From: Sphingobacteriales bacterium
GTDB lineage: Bacteria > Bacteroidota > Bacteroidia > Chitinophagales > Chitinophagaceae
Reading direction: 5' to 3'
Length of the DNA: 64,000 bases
Assembly: GCA_003963365.1 (NCBI GenBank)
Contig: RXJG01000005.1
Span: 198,811-262,810 of the forward strand
Part shown: positions 17,556 to 25,263 of the stretch, piece after piece
How positions within the stretch are numbered: position 1 is the stretch's first letter
Layout of the letters: each line of letters opens with the position of its first letter
The notes under the pieces: generated by a model
Database searches by the model: none
What the model was told of the DNA's origin: nothing
The model's input: the letters and a program-made list of their open reading frames with translations, nothing else
Made by a program: the position numbers and the translations under genes

Positions 17556-17825
17556 ATGAACAAAGCAGATTTAATTGCAAAAATTTCAGAAGACACAGGT
17601 ATTACTAAGACTCAGGCAAATGACGCACTGGATTCATTTATTGAAGCAGTTACAAAAACATTAAAAGGTGGTGGTAAAGTTACACTGGTGGGTTTTGGTA
17701 CTTTCACTGTATCTAAACGCAGTGCCCGTAATGGACGTAATCCCAAAACCGGTGAAATAATTAAGATTAAAGCTAAAAAAGTTGCCCGCTTTAAAGGTGG
17801 TAAAGAATTAGCTGCCAAATTATAA
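17556..17825 (+). CDS. HU-family histone-like DNA-binding protein
   Basis: A protein of 89 aa, full length for the HU/IHF family. It begins MNKADLIAKISEDTGITKTQANDALDS, has the beta-arm region VTLVGFGTFTVSKRSARNGRNPKTGEIIKI with the conserved RxGRNPxTG, and ends KVARFKGGKELAAKL. It binds and bends DNA as a dimer and compacts the nucleoid. It has its own promoter and is followed 85 bases later by the THX gene. Confidence 0.96.
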   Translation: MNKADLIAKISEDTGITKTQANDALDSFIEAVTKTLKGGGKVTLVGFGTFTVSKRSARNGRNPKTGEIIKIKAKKVARFKGGKELAAKL

Positions 17826-17910
17826 TTTATTCAAGTCCCGGGAAAAGCAGGAGATTAGTGTTTCTTGTTTTTTAATACAATTATTTAATTCAAACATTTA
17901 AAAACGTTTT

Positions 17911-18021
17911 ATGGGAAGAGGTGATAAAAAAACCAAGAAAGGGAAAATCTTCAAAGGGTCTTTTGGTAAAACAAGACCAGCTAAAACAACAAAGAAAGCA
18001 GCTCCTAAAAAAAGCAATTAA
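17911..18021 (+). CDS. 30S ribosomal protein THX
   Basis: A 36-aa frame starting MGRGDKKTKKGKIFKGSFGK and ending in KKAAPKKSN. The MGRGDKKTxKGKI opening and the extremely Lys-rich, Gly-containing composition are diagnostic of Thx, a small peptide of the 30S subunit head seen in Thermus and widely in Bacteroidota. A longer overlapping frame (17921-18184) is not the gene. It follows the HU gene and precedes a strong hairpin at 18041. Confidence 0.9.
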   Translation: MGRGDKKTKKGKIFKGSFGKTRPAKTTKKAAPKKSN

Positions 18022-18040
18022 TTATTCATTGAGTATACCA

Positions 18041-18069
18041 GTACAAAGTACAGTTATTGTACTTTGTAC
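18041..18069 (+). terminator. Perfect 12-bp hairpin between the THX and pdxH genes
   Basis: GTACAAAGTACA pairs with TGTACTTTGTAC across a 5-nt loop. It lies between two convergent genes and could stop transcription from both sides, though neither side has a long T-run. Each arm is itself nearly palindromic. Confidence 0.5.
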
Positions 18070-18080
18070 GTTGTACTTAA

Positions 18081-18722
18081 TCAGGGTGCCAATCTTTCTA
18101 TCTGCCAGCTGCCATTATCCATCAAAGTATATTGAATACGATCGTGCAAACGACTGCTTCTACCCTGCCAGAATTCTACCGTAACTGGTTTTACCCTGTA
18201 ACCACCCCAGTTTGCCGGACGTCCAATTGATTTACCGTTAAACTTAGCGGTCATTTCTTCCACTTTTTTTTCCAACCATTCACGGTTTTCAATTACATGA
18301 CTTTGCGGTGATGACCAGGCGCCAATTTTACTTCCCTCCGGTCTTGATTGGAAATACTCATCACTTTCAGGAGCACTTACTTTTGCTATGATGCCGGTTA
18401 TTCTAACCTGTCTTTCCAGCTCTTTCCAGAAAAATAATAAAGTTGCTCTCGGATTCTCTGCTATCTGCTGTGCTTTGTAGCTGTCATAATTAGTATAAAA
18501 CACAAAACCGTTTTCATCATATCCTTTCAGCAAAACAATTCTAGCCGATGGAATACCGTCTGATGAGGCAGTAGCTAAAGTCATAGCATTTACTTCGTCA
18601 ATATCTGATGCCACTGCTTCATCCCACCATTTGGTAAATTGATTGAAAGGATCTGAGTAAACATCATTTTCATTCAGCGTTTGCTGTGTATACTCTTTGC
18701 GTATGGAAGCTATATCTGTCAT
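18081..18722 (-). CDS. pdxH: Pyridoxamine 5'-phosphate oxidase
   Basis: A protein of 213 aa, the usual size. Motifs include AMTLATASSDGIPSARIVLLKGYDENGFVFYTNYDS (FMN binding), NPRATLLFFWKELERQVRITG, RPEGSKIGAWSSPQS and, at the C terminus, WGGYRVKPVTVEFWQGRSSRLHDRI. It oxidises pyridoxamine or pyridoxine 5'-phosphate to PLP with FMN and oxygen in the cytosol. It is the last gene before the hairpin shared with the THX gene. Confidence 0.96.
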   Translation of the reverse strand: MTDIASIRKEYTQQTLNENDVYSDPFNQFTKWWDEAVASDIDEVNAMTLATASSDGIPSARIVLLKGYDENGFVFYTNYDSYKAQQIAENPRATLLFFWKELERQVRITGIIAKVSAPESDEYFQSRPEGSKIGAWSSPQSHVIENREWLEKKVEEMTAKFNGKSIGRPANWGGYRVKPVTVEFWQGRSSRLHDRIQYTLMDNGSWQIERLAP

Positions 18723-18751
18723 ATTGCAAAGTTGAGGGGGAATAACTGAAA

Positions 18752-18787
18752 ATAAAAATGCGTTCAGAAATTGAACGCATGATTTTT
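18752..18787 (-). terminator. Intrinsic terminator after the coiled-coil gene
   Basis: A perfect 9-bp stem, ATGCGTTCA/TGAACGCAT, with a 5-nt loop is flanked by A/T runs on both sides. It lies between the coiled-coil gene and pdxH, both on the minus strand, so pdxH needs its own promoter. Confidence 0.7.
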
Positions 18788-18802
18788 ATCAGGTTGATTT
18801 GA

Positions 18803-19936
18803 TTATTTTTTTTGGCATTCATACAGCTGTCTTTGCAAACGTATGATTTCATCCTGTTTCACCTGCAATTGTGCAGCCATTCCATCAGTTTGTTTTGCCT
18901 TCTCTCTTAATAATTGTTCTTTATTTTTTAATGCTGATAATTCATTTTCCATGCTGGCATATTGAAGCCGCATCACATTCAATTCCCTGGCTGCCGTTAA
19001 ATACTTGCTTTCCCATAACACATCTTCATTCTGATGCTGTTTAGTATTAGCAAGTGCCCTTGATAAAGCTCCCACCTCACTTTCCAGCAGCACTATTTTA
19101 TTTTGCAGCTGGTTCCTTTCTTCCACTAAACTATTACAGGTTTCCTGCAATGCTTCAAATTCATGGAATTCCTTTGTTTTTATTTGCTGTAACTGAACCA
19201 GCAACCATTCTCTTTCTGCTTCCAGCGATTTTATTTCCGTTTCAAGAATAGATATTTTTTGTACTTGTATCTGCAGATCTTTGGCATGATTTACTGCATC
19301 AATCCAGTCCTTCTCTATCCCCGATAAGTTTTTTACTTCAGCATTTAAGTTTATTACAGCTTCATTACTTTTTGTCCACCTTGCTTTTACATTATTTAAT
19401 TCACTTTGCAGCGTATTTGTTTGTTCATGTAATTGCTGATTTAACTGGTGGAGTGGTAACAGTTCGTTTATTTCATGCAGCAATTGCTGGTTATGCGCTT
19501 TAGCAGCATGCAGTTCCAGTTTTAACTGTTCCTGTTGCTGTGACAGTAATGCATTTTCTTCTTTTAAGCGTTTAAGCTCCGCATCTTCTTCTTTCTTTTT
19601 GTCTTTGGTGAAAAGATTATCAATAAGTTCTTCAGCAAATGAATCATTATTTACTTCTCTTTTCCTGTAAGTATTATTGCTTTCAAAAAGATTTGTCTTT
19701 TGAAAAAACAGTATACCCCGGTTGTGCTGCCACCAATTATTTAACTGGCGGTTCCACCGGTTTAACCCATGTTGCAACGGATTAATAACCTGGTGTGCCC
19801 ACAAAACAGATTTGTTGTAATGTTTAATGAAATAGATAATAGCCGCAGTGATAACAGATAGGGCAACTATCAACCATAAGATGAACGATAAGGACACTAT
19901 GCTCATACTGCCCGGACTGGAAACTTGTAACAGCAT
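18803..19936 (-). CDS. Membrane-anchored coiled-coil protein of unknown function
   Basis: A protein of 377 aa. A hydrophobic segment, IVSLSFILWLIVALSVITAAIIYFI (about residues 13-37), anchors it. The rest, from about residue 100 to the end, is a long coiled coil rich in Glu, Lys, Gln and Leu with heptads such as LKRLKEENALLSQQQEQLKLELHAAK and ERNQLQNKIVLLESEVGALSRAL. No catalytic motif is present. This architecture suits a spacer or scaffold that holds partners away from the membrane. It is a single-gene unit with its own terminator. Confidence 0.65.
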   Translation of the reverse strand: MLLQVSSPGSMSIVSLSFILWLIVALSVITAAIIYFIKHYNKSVLWAHQVINPLQHGLNRWNRQLNNWWQHNRGILFFQKTNLFESNNTYRKREVNNDSFAEELIDNLFTKDKKKEEDAELKRLKEENALLSQQQEQLKLELHAAKAHNQQLLHEINELLPLHQLNQQLHEQTNTLQSELNNVKARWTKSNEAVINLNAEVKNLSGIEKDWIDAVNHAKDLQIQVQKISILETEIKSLEAEREWLLVQLQQIKTKEFHEFEALQETCNSLVEERNQLQNKIVLLESEVGALSRALANTKQHQNEDVLWESKYLTAARELNVMRLQYASMENELSALKNKEQLLREKAKQTDGMAAQLQVKQDEIIRLQRQLYECQKK

Positions 19937-20082
19937 AATAAATTTTTTAGGTGCTTTATTATGGCTTCCGGGAAATTGGAATTCGGAGGTTTTTGAAAAG
20001 GTATTGGCTGGAGTGTGACATAAATTTAGATAATAAGTTTAAACCTTGCAATATTGTTATCAACAAAAACAGCATAATAACA

Positions 20083-20113
20083 AATAAAAAAGGTAACTGC
20101 TAAGAGTTACCTT
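20083..20113 (-). terminator. Intrinsic terminator of pyrH
   Basis: AAGGTAAC and GTTACCTT form an 8-bp stem with an 8-nt loop, followed on the minus strand by a run of Ts. It is 24 bases past the pyrH stop. Confidence 0.75.
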
Positions 20114-20136
20114 GTACCTTAATGAGTTATATGTTA

Positions 20137-20850
20137 TTAAACAGTTACTGTTGTTCCTACCCGTTCACCGGTAACCACTTTTAATAAGTTTCCGGGTTTA
20201 TTCATATCAAATACAATGATAGGCAGTTTATTCTCCATACATAAGGTAAATGCAGTCATATCCATCACCCGCAGGTTTTTAGCAATACATTCCTGGTAAG
20301 TGATCTTATCAAATTTGGTTGCAGTTGGATCTTTCTCCGGATCTGCACTATAAATACCATCTACTCTTGTTCCTTTTAATATTACATCTGCATTTACTTC
20401 AATGGCTCTTAACGAACCGGCAGTATCAGTAGTAAAATATGGATTACCGGTACCGGCACCAAATATCACTACCCTCCCTTTTTCCAGGTGACGAACTGCC
20501 CTGCGACGGATATATGGTTCAGCCACCTGTTCCATTTTAATAGCACTTTGCAAACGGGTGTACACCCCAATTCTTTCCAGCATACTTTGTACTGCCATAC
20601 CATTGATAACAGTAGCCAGCATTCCCATATAGTCTCCCTGTGCTCTTTCAATTCCCGTTTCACTTTCGTTCATACCCCGATAAATATTTCCACCGCCAAT
20701 AACCACAGCCACCTGTACACCTAAATCAGTTATACGTTTTATTTCATGAGCATATTGTTCAATGACTTTCGGGTCAAGGCCAAAACTATTATCACCCATT
20801 AAAGATTCACCGGATAGCTTGAGTAAAACACGTTTGAACTTAGGAAGCAT
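20137..20850 (-). CDS. pyrH: UMP kinase
   Basis: A protein of 237 aa, full length. It is an amino-acid-kinase fold enzyme: [13 protein letters not shown] at the start, [76 protein letters not shown] and a final [19 protein letters not shown]. It phosphorylates UMP to UDP in pyrimidine synthesis and is usually allosterically controlled by GTP and UTP. pyrH often neighbours frr or tsf; neither is here. Confidence 0.96.
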   Translation of the reverse strand: MLPKFKRVLLKLSGESLMGDNSFGLDPKVIEQYAHEIKRITDLGVQVAVVIGGGNIYRGMNESETGIERAQGDYMGMLATVINGMAVQSMLERIGVYTRLQSAIKMEQVAEPYIRRRAVRHLEKGRVVIFGAGTGNPYFTTDTAGSLRAIEVNADVILKGTRVDGIYSADPEKDPTATKFDKITYQECIAKNLRVMDMTAFTLCMENKLPIIVFDMNKPGNLLKVVTGERVGTTVTV

Positions 20851-20945
20851 AGAGGATGTACATTTTCATGGCGAAGATAAGGGAAGCTTATTTTAATTAC
20901 TGAAGAAATTTTGGTAACTGACTATAGGTTTTCATAGCATCACCG

Positions 20946-20970
20946 GTTGCGTCGCACACTTGTGCGTTTG
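20946..20970 (+). repeat. Dispersed intergenic repeat, copy 2 (hairpin form)
   Basis: GTTGCGTCGCACACTT followed by GTGCGTTTG, two mismatches from copy 1. The core CGCAC-ACTT-GTGCG is a small hairpin. It lies in the roughly 300-base gap 20851-21149, in which no gene or convincing promoter was seen. Confidence 0.55.
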
Positions 20971-21149
20971 GTAATACTATTGTGCTATTTTATTTATCAC
21001 AATACTTCGGCGTAAAGAATATTTTACGTTTCGTCTCTGCGGCTTTGTGTGGGTTCTGTTAATCTTTAGTTTGCTTTAACACAAAACTCAATCCATTTAA
21101 CATTCATTTTTCAATAGCCTTTTTATTTTAGAATTCTAAAACTGACAGC

Positions 21150-22523
21150 ATGAAGAAAACTACACTTATCACCTCTTTATCCTTTCTTTATTTTCACTCA
21201 TTTGCACAACAGGATTCTCTTCTCAAAAACTTTAAATTCCGTATCAGCAACTACCGCATCGTTACGCTTAACCTTTATCAAAATGCAGAATACGGTAAAA
21301 CCAATTACCCTTCTTATAATGCCGAAAACACCCGCGCTTCAGGAAATTTATTTGCTGAAATAAGTACTATTCGCAGTACTGATAACCTTCAACTTACTCT
21401 TACTACCGGGGCAGGTTCAAATATTGCTCATTCAAGAAACAATAACCAGCCAGGTAAAATAGACTATACTGCGGCTGGGGTAAATGGAAACTTTTCTGTA
21501 TTAAGCAGGTGGTTTAATAAAAACTATTTTATTGAAGCCGGAACTACTTTGTCTGGCTTTACTAACTGTCAAAAAACAAAAAATATCACAACTGAACTGG
21601 TTGAAAAAAATACCCTGGGTACTTACCATGGTACCATTTACGCCGGCATAGGAACAGGAAGACTTGAGAATATCAGGGATATGCAAAATGCCCTATGGCT
21701 AAATAAGGAACTAACAGAATCTTCCAGCCTGACCCGTGAATTAACTCCGGAAGAATTAAATGAATTGGGAAGAAGCATAACCAAAGGAAATAACACCCGT
21801 GTACTGGATGTTAGGAGGAAAACAAAATTCGTTTTGAGAACTGTAGATGAGTTTCTCCAGTCAAAAGGATTGATCAGTAAAACAGATATCAACTATTTTA
21901 CCGGTCTCAACGATATTTTATTTTTTGCTATCAATGATTCCCGTCTTTCAGGAACAGAAAAATTTATCCGGTTAACTCCTGATATATGGGGGAGCAATTC
22001 TATCGCCAGTTTAACACCAACCAATGATAAATTAACCATTAAACCACAATCAAAATCAGCTTTGGTTACCATTGGTTTTAATACCTACCAACCGTTAAAC
22101 CTTTCGCACCAGAATAATTATGGTGCAGCTGTTAAACTCAATTATACTGATTTCTCTTCAGTGAGCCGCAATTACCAGGATGGAGTACTTCAAACAGAAT
22201 TCAAACAACATAACGTTGTTAAACGGGCAGGAGTTAACTTATTTTTCACCCATGTCATTTATCCAAACACACGTACCATCATTCGCTTAACTGCCGAAAC
22301 CGAAATGGGCTGGCAGGATGACTATGTTCTGGATAAAAGTTTTTATGAAAGAACTGATATTAACACCAGTTTTGATTATTTCGTTAGTTATCGAACAAGA
22401 TTGTTTATTAACGCCGGTGTTTTCCACAATAAAAATTATTATTACGGCAACTACCAGTCATTTGAATTATTCCCTGATAGATTCAGTGCTTCTATAAATA
22501 CCGGTTTAACGATTAACTTATAA
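21150..22523 (+). CDS. Exported, probably outer-membrane beta-barrel protein of unknown family
   Basis: A protein of 457 aa with a signal peptide (MKKTTLITSLSFLYFHSFAQ). The mature part alternates polar and aromatic residues in strand-like stretches, for example LQLTLTTGAGSNIAHS, YHGTIYAGIGTGRLENI, NNYGAAVKLNYTDFSS and TRLFINAGVFHNKNYYYG, and ends in ASINTGLTINL. These features suggest a beta barrel in the outer membrane. A helical insert (about 180-260, ELTPEELNELGRS) breaks the pattern. No family was recognised. A strong terminator follows. Confidence 0.6.
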   Translation: MKKTTLITSLSFLYFHSFAQQDSLLKNFKFRISNYRIVTLNLYQNAEYGKTNYPSYNAENTRASGNLFAEISTIRSTDNLQLTLTTGAGSNIAHSRNNNQPGKIDYTAAGVNGNFSVLSRWFNKNYFIEAGTTLSGFTNCQKTKNITTELVEKNTLGTYHGTIYAGIGTGRLENIRDMQNALWLNKELTESSSLTRELTPEELNELGRSITKGNNTRVLDVRRKTKFVLRTVDEFLQSKGLISKTDINYFTGLNDILFFAINDSRLSGTEKFIRLTPDIWGSNSIASLTPTNDKLTIKPQSKSALVTIGFNTYQPLNLSHQNNYGAAVKLNYTDFSSVSRNYQDGVLQTEFKQHNVVKRAGVNLFFTHVIYPNTRTIIRLTAETEMGWQDDYVLDKSFYERTDINTSFDYFVSYRTRLFINAGVFHNKNYYYGNYQSFELFPDRFSASINTGLTINL

Positions 22524-22527
22524 ACTT

Positions 22528-22554
22528 AGAAGGGCAGTTTAATACTGCCCTTCT
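22528..22554 (+). terminator. Bidirectional-type terminator between convergent genes
   Basis: A perfect 11-bp stem, AGAAGGGCAGT/ACTGCCCTTCT, with a 5-nt loop, followed by GTTTTA. It separates the barrel gene from rtcB, which converges on it. Confidence 0.75.
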
Positions 22555-22574
22555 GTTTTAGTAATATATCCTAT

Positions 22575-24026
22575 CTATTCCCCCATCACTTCTTCTTCTT
22601 TTTTCTTACGCCAACTCTTGTGTTGTGCTCCATCCATCTTTACAATTTTTGGAGTGAACTTTCCCAGCACATCCACTAACGTTTGCTGGCTTTGCATTAC
22701 CACTTCAATGTCTTTGTAAGCAAATGGTGATTCATCTTTACCGCCGCCTAATAACTTCACTCCATGTTTTTGTAATTCTTCTTTGAATTGTTTATCTGTT
22801 ACACTTTCCATCGCTCTTGTTCTGCTCATCTTTCTTCCTGCACCATGAGAAGCAGAATTAACTGAAGCTGCTTCTCCTTTACCTTTTACAATAAACCCGG
22901 GAGCGGTCATTGAACCGGGAATAATTCCCAATGCATCTTTACCAGCAGGTGTTGCTCCTTTACGGTGAACAATCACTTCTCTTCCTTCATACATTTCTTT
23001 CCATGCAAAGTTGTGATGATTCTCTACCATCGTCATTGGTTTTCTTCCCAACTGCTTTGCAATCTTGCCATGTATCACATGATGACAGGCAGAAGCATAG
23101 TCACCGGCAAGATTCATTGCATTCCAGTATTCAATTCCTTCTTCTTCATCCAGACTTAGCCATGCCAAATTCTTTGCTTCCTGTGGTAAACGTCTTTTGC
23201 TGATGGCGAGTTTGGTATAGTGATTGGCAATATTGGCTCCCAACGCTCTTGAACCGGAATGACTCAACAACCCAACATAGTTTCCTGCTTCCACACCTAA
23301 CACCGCATCTTTCTCACCAATTTCAATTACACCAAACTCCACAAAGTGATTACCACTACCGGAACTTCCTAATTGTTTCCAGGCTCTGCCGTGTAAGTTT
23401 TTTAATAATGGTAACTGGTAAAAAAGTTCATTGTCCATTACTTCATGATTAGTAGCCTCGTCAAATTGTTGTCCACTGCCAAACAAAGTAGCTTCACCAA
23501 TTTCTCTTGCAAAAAAACTTTCTCTTTGGGTGAGTTCTTTTGGGTCAATATCATATATGCTCAGGCACATTCTGCAACCAATATCCACTCCCACACCATA
23601 AGGAATCACCGCATTTTCTGTTGCCAGCACACCACCAATCGGCAAACCATAACCACTATGTGCATCGGGCATTAACGCTCCCGCCACACTAATAGGTAAT
23701 TTAGCTGCCTGGTACATTTGCTGCCTGGCGCCTTCTTCAATATGTTCTTGTCCGAATACATTAAACTGTATACCGGTTTGATTTAAGGAAATAGTTTGTC
23801 CTTCTGCCTCCGGCTGAGGCATTAATTTTTCTGCAATTGGTTTGAGTGTTTCGTCATTCAAATAATTTTCAGGAGCATTTAATAGTTGTTTTAATATTTC
23901 CAATGCATCTGCTTCGGAATGATGTTTGAATTTGGTACACATTACATGCATGGCCACACTCACTACCGGTCCTTCCGGGTAACCAATGGCTCTTATTTGT
24001 TTTCCTGTTAATTTTAATTTACTCAT
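22575..24026 (-). CDS. rtcB: RtcB-family RNA ligase
   Basis: A protein of 483 aa. Family motifs are present: MPDAHSGYGLPIGGVLATENAVIPYGVGVDIGCRM with metal-binding Asp, His and Cys, GSSGSGNHFVEFG, LLSHSGSRALGANIANHY, MVENHHNFAWKEMYEG, IVHRKGATPAGK with its Lys-Gly-Ala and GTP-linked His context, IIPGSMTAPGFIVKGKG and SASHGAGRKMSRTRA. RtcB joins 2',3'-cyclic-phosphate or 3'-phosphate RNA ends to 5'-OH ends with GTP and manganese. No rtcA or RtcR regulator is next to it; a LigT-like enzyme acting on the same kind of ends lies 2.5 kb upstream. Confidence 0.95.
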   Translation of the reverse strand: MSKLKLTGKQIRAIGYPEGPVVSVAMHVMCTKFKHHSEADALEILKQLLNAPENYLNDETLKPIAEKLMPQPEAEGQTISLNQTGIQFNVFGQEHIEEGARQQMYQAAKLPISVAGALMPDAHSGYGLPIGGVLATENAVIPYGVGVDIGCRMCLSIYDIDPKELTQRESFFAREIGEATLFGSGQQFDEATNHEVMDNELFYQLPLLKNLHGRAWKQLGSSGSGNHFVEFGVIEIGEKDAVLGVEAGNYVGLLSHSGSRALGANIANHYTKLAISKRRLPQEAKNLAWLSLDEEEGIEYWNAMNLAGDYASACHHVIHGKIAKQLGRKPMTMVENHHNFAWKEMYEGREVIVHRKGATPAGKDALGIIPGSMTAPGFIVKGKGEAASVNSASHGAGRKMSRTRAMESVTDKQFKEELQKHGVKLLGGGKDESPFAYKDIEVVMQSQQTLVDVLGKFTPKIVKMDGAQHKSWRKKKEEEVMGE

Positions 24027-24060
24027 TTTGAATTAATCTTTTAAGTTAATAAACTTTTTA

Positions 24061-24096
24061 AAAGCTTCCCCGCTGCACCTGCGGGGAGAGCTTTAT
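24061..24096 (-). terminator. Hairpin between the 24120 gene and rtcB
   Basis: AAAGCT-TCCCCGC pairs with GCGGGGA-AGCTTT (one bulge) around a 7-nt loop. A T-rich stretch follows on the minus strand. It may limit read-through from the upstream gene into rtcB. Confidence 0.5.
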
Positions 24097-24119
24097 CCTC
24101 CTTCTGCACTTAATCATTT

Positions 24120-24545
24120 TCAATTAGCTGTTGTTTGCCGGGCGAATCCAATCACAGCCCTTTCTTTCTCTGTCTTCATCCTGAACTCAGAAAGATTCCG
24201 GATGAGTTCATTAGCCCAGCTATATTGTTTGTTGGTGTGCAATACCTGGCAATAGTTGTTTCCCAGTTCCAGCATCCGGTTGTTGTTCAAAATAAAAACT
24301 GTATTGTTGAAATACATTTTCTTTTCATCATGTTCAAAATAGGCATGCTGGTAAACAGCTATTATTTCATTATTGAACTGCTCATTAATATATGCATATG
24401 CTTTTGTGGTATCTAACTCGCCAATAAAACTTACGCAGGGCATTCTGTCGAATTCCTGCAGATACCAGGCCTTCACTTCAAAATAATGACCTTGCAACAA
24501 TGCATTTACTTCTTTTATTTTTCTCTCAAATAATAGTCTTAACAT
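24120..24545 (-). CDS. Hypothetical protein next to rtcB
   Basis: A protein of 141 aa, cytosolic by composition, with no signal peptide or membrane segment. It begins MLRLLFERKIKEVNALLQGHYF, has the alternating pattern AVYQHAYFEHDEKKMYFNNTVFILNNNRMLELGNNYC in the middle, and ends with a helical ANELIRNLSEFRMKTEKERA. I do not recognise the family. It sits 93 bases upstream of rtcB on the same strand with a hairpin between them. A role linked to RNA repair is possible from position only. Confidence 0.6.
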   Translation of the reverse strand: MLRLLFERKIKEVNALLQGHYFEVKAWYLQEFDRMPCVSFIGELDTTKAYAYINEQFNNEIIAVYQHAYFEHDEKKMYFNNTVFILNNNRMLELGNNYCQVLHTNKQYSWANELIRNLSEFRMKTEKERAVIGFARQTTAN

Positions 24546-24718
24546 TTTCTTTCCATTTTACCTTTTCATAATCATTTTACTCTTATCTGTTGCTTAATTG
24601 CTTTTGCCCTAAATGCCCTAATAATATCCACTCCAGTAATTTTATCAAAATGCCGGCGGGCATGATTTGAAAACCCGAATTCATAATTATCATTTCCATA
24701 CAGCTAGTTTTATTGCAT

Positions 24719-24751
24719 AAAAAAACCCGGTCACACACTGCAACCGGGTTT
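24719..24751 (-). terminator. Intrinsic terminator of a small minus-strand unit
   Basis: A perfect 9-bp stem, AAACCCGGT/ACCGGGTTT, with an 11-nt loop, followed on the minus strand by seven Ts. The nearest coding candidates upstream are the small frames at 24771-24992. Confidence 0.75.
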
Positions 24752-24770
24752 GCTTACTGCATATACTATT

Positions 24771-24926
24771 TTATGTGCAGGCACAATACGGTCGCCGATT
24801 TATGTTATCATATTCGTTACCACCGGGCACAATACTTCTATACACAAGGACAAAAAACTGGCCTATGGCTGATGATAACATCGCTGTCATCTCACTAAAT
24901 CGTTTATGTTTAAACTGTTTCAGCAT
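24771..24926 (-). CDS. Candidate small protein (51 aa)
   Basis: The frame MLKQFKHKRFSEMTAMLSSA... continues with a short hydrophobic stretch (IGQFFVLVYRSIV), then PGGNEYDNINRRPYCACT at the C terminus. It ends 20 bases before a strong terminator, its start directly abuts the stop of a 21-aa frame (24927-24992), and no larger gene explains the terminator. The Gly-Gly followed by a short Cys-containing tail recalls leader/core peptides, but no modifying enzyme for such a peptide was recognised. Coding status is uncertain. Confidence 0.35.
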   Translation of the reverse strand: MLKQFKHKRFSEMTAMLSSAIGQFFVLVYRSIVPGGNEYDNINRRPYCACT

Positions 24927-24992
24927 TTATATTTTTTTCTTAGATTCAACTACTAACATAATTACATAAACCTTCTTCAACTTTTTTATCAT
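24927..24992 (-). CDS. Candidate upstream micro-ORF (21 aa)
   Basis: MIKKLKKVYVIMLVVESKKKI is followed at once by the ATG of the 51-aa frame, so the two would be translationally coupled. It starts about 30 bases after the previous unit's terminator and no clear promoter was found. It may be a leader peptide or simply non-coding. Confidence 0.25.
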   Translation of the reverse strand: MIKKLKKVYVIMLVVESKKKI

Positions 24993-25022
24993 TCTTTGAA
25001 TCCAATCAATCCCGGTTCAGAC

Positions 25023-25048
25023 AAAAAACCCCGCAATCTCTTGCGGGG
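25023..25048 (-). terminator. Intrinsic terminator of the 25.1-kb small unit
   Basis: A perfect 8-bp stem, CCCCGCAA/TTGCGGGG, with a 4-nt loop is followed on the minus strand by six Ts. Confidence 0.8.
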
Positions 25049-25078
25049 CCTGTGTTATATCGAATCCGTTTATTAAAC

Positions 25079-25171
25079 TTATTCAGCAGCAACAGATGCC
25101 CCGCAAACAGTATAGTCACCTTTGGGACTAAACCAATTCGCTCTTTCGATATGTAATTGTATCCGCAGCAT
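25079..25171 (-). CDS. Candidate small protein (30 aa) or structured small RNA
   Basis: MLRIQLHIERANWFSPKGDY... ends TVCGASVAAE. It lies in a compact unit with a promoter at 25200-25232 and a terminator at 25023-25048, giving a transcript of about 170 nt. The same transcript can fold: ATATCGAA inside the frame pairs perfectly with TTCGATAT beyond the stop, and TAGTC with GACTA. It could therefore be a small RNA with a chance frame, a peptide gene, or both. No known family recognised. Confidence 0.4.
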   Translation of the reverse strand: MLRIQLHIERANWFSPKGDYTVCGASVAAE

Positions 25172-25199
25172 TTGTTGTTATTAATTTTATTTTCGGGTG

Positions 25200-25232
25200 C
25201 AAAGATGAAACTAATTTTTTGATGCAGCCAAA
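25200..25232 (-). promoter_or_regulatory. Promoter of the 25.1-kb small unit
   Basis: On the minus strand TTTGG (25232-25228) and CATCTTTG (25207-25200) are 20 bases apart, one mismatch from the consensus -7 box. The predicted start is about 25194. Confidence 0.5.
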
Positions 25233-25263
25233 TTTTTGATGAAGAATTTTTAAAAAATATTTT

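Noticed and set aside
17921..18184. An 87-aa plus-strand frame after the HU gene
   Set aside because: It overlaps the THX gene in another frame and reads through the 18041 hairpin into the end of pdxH; the THX frame explains the region.
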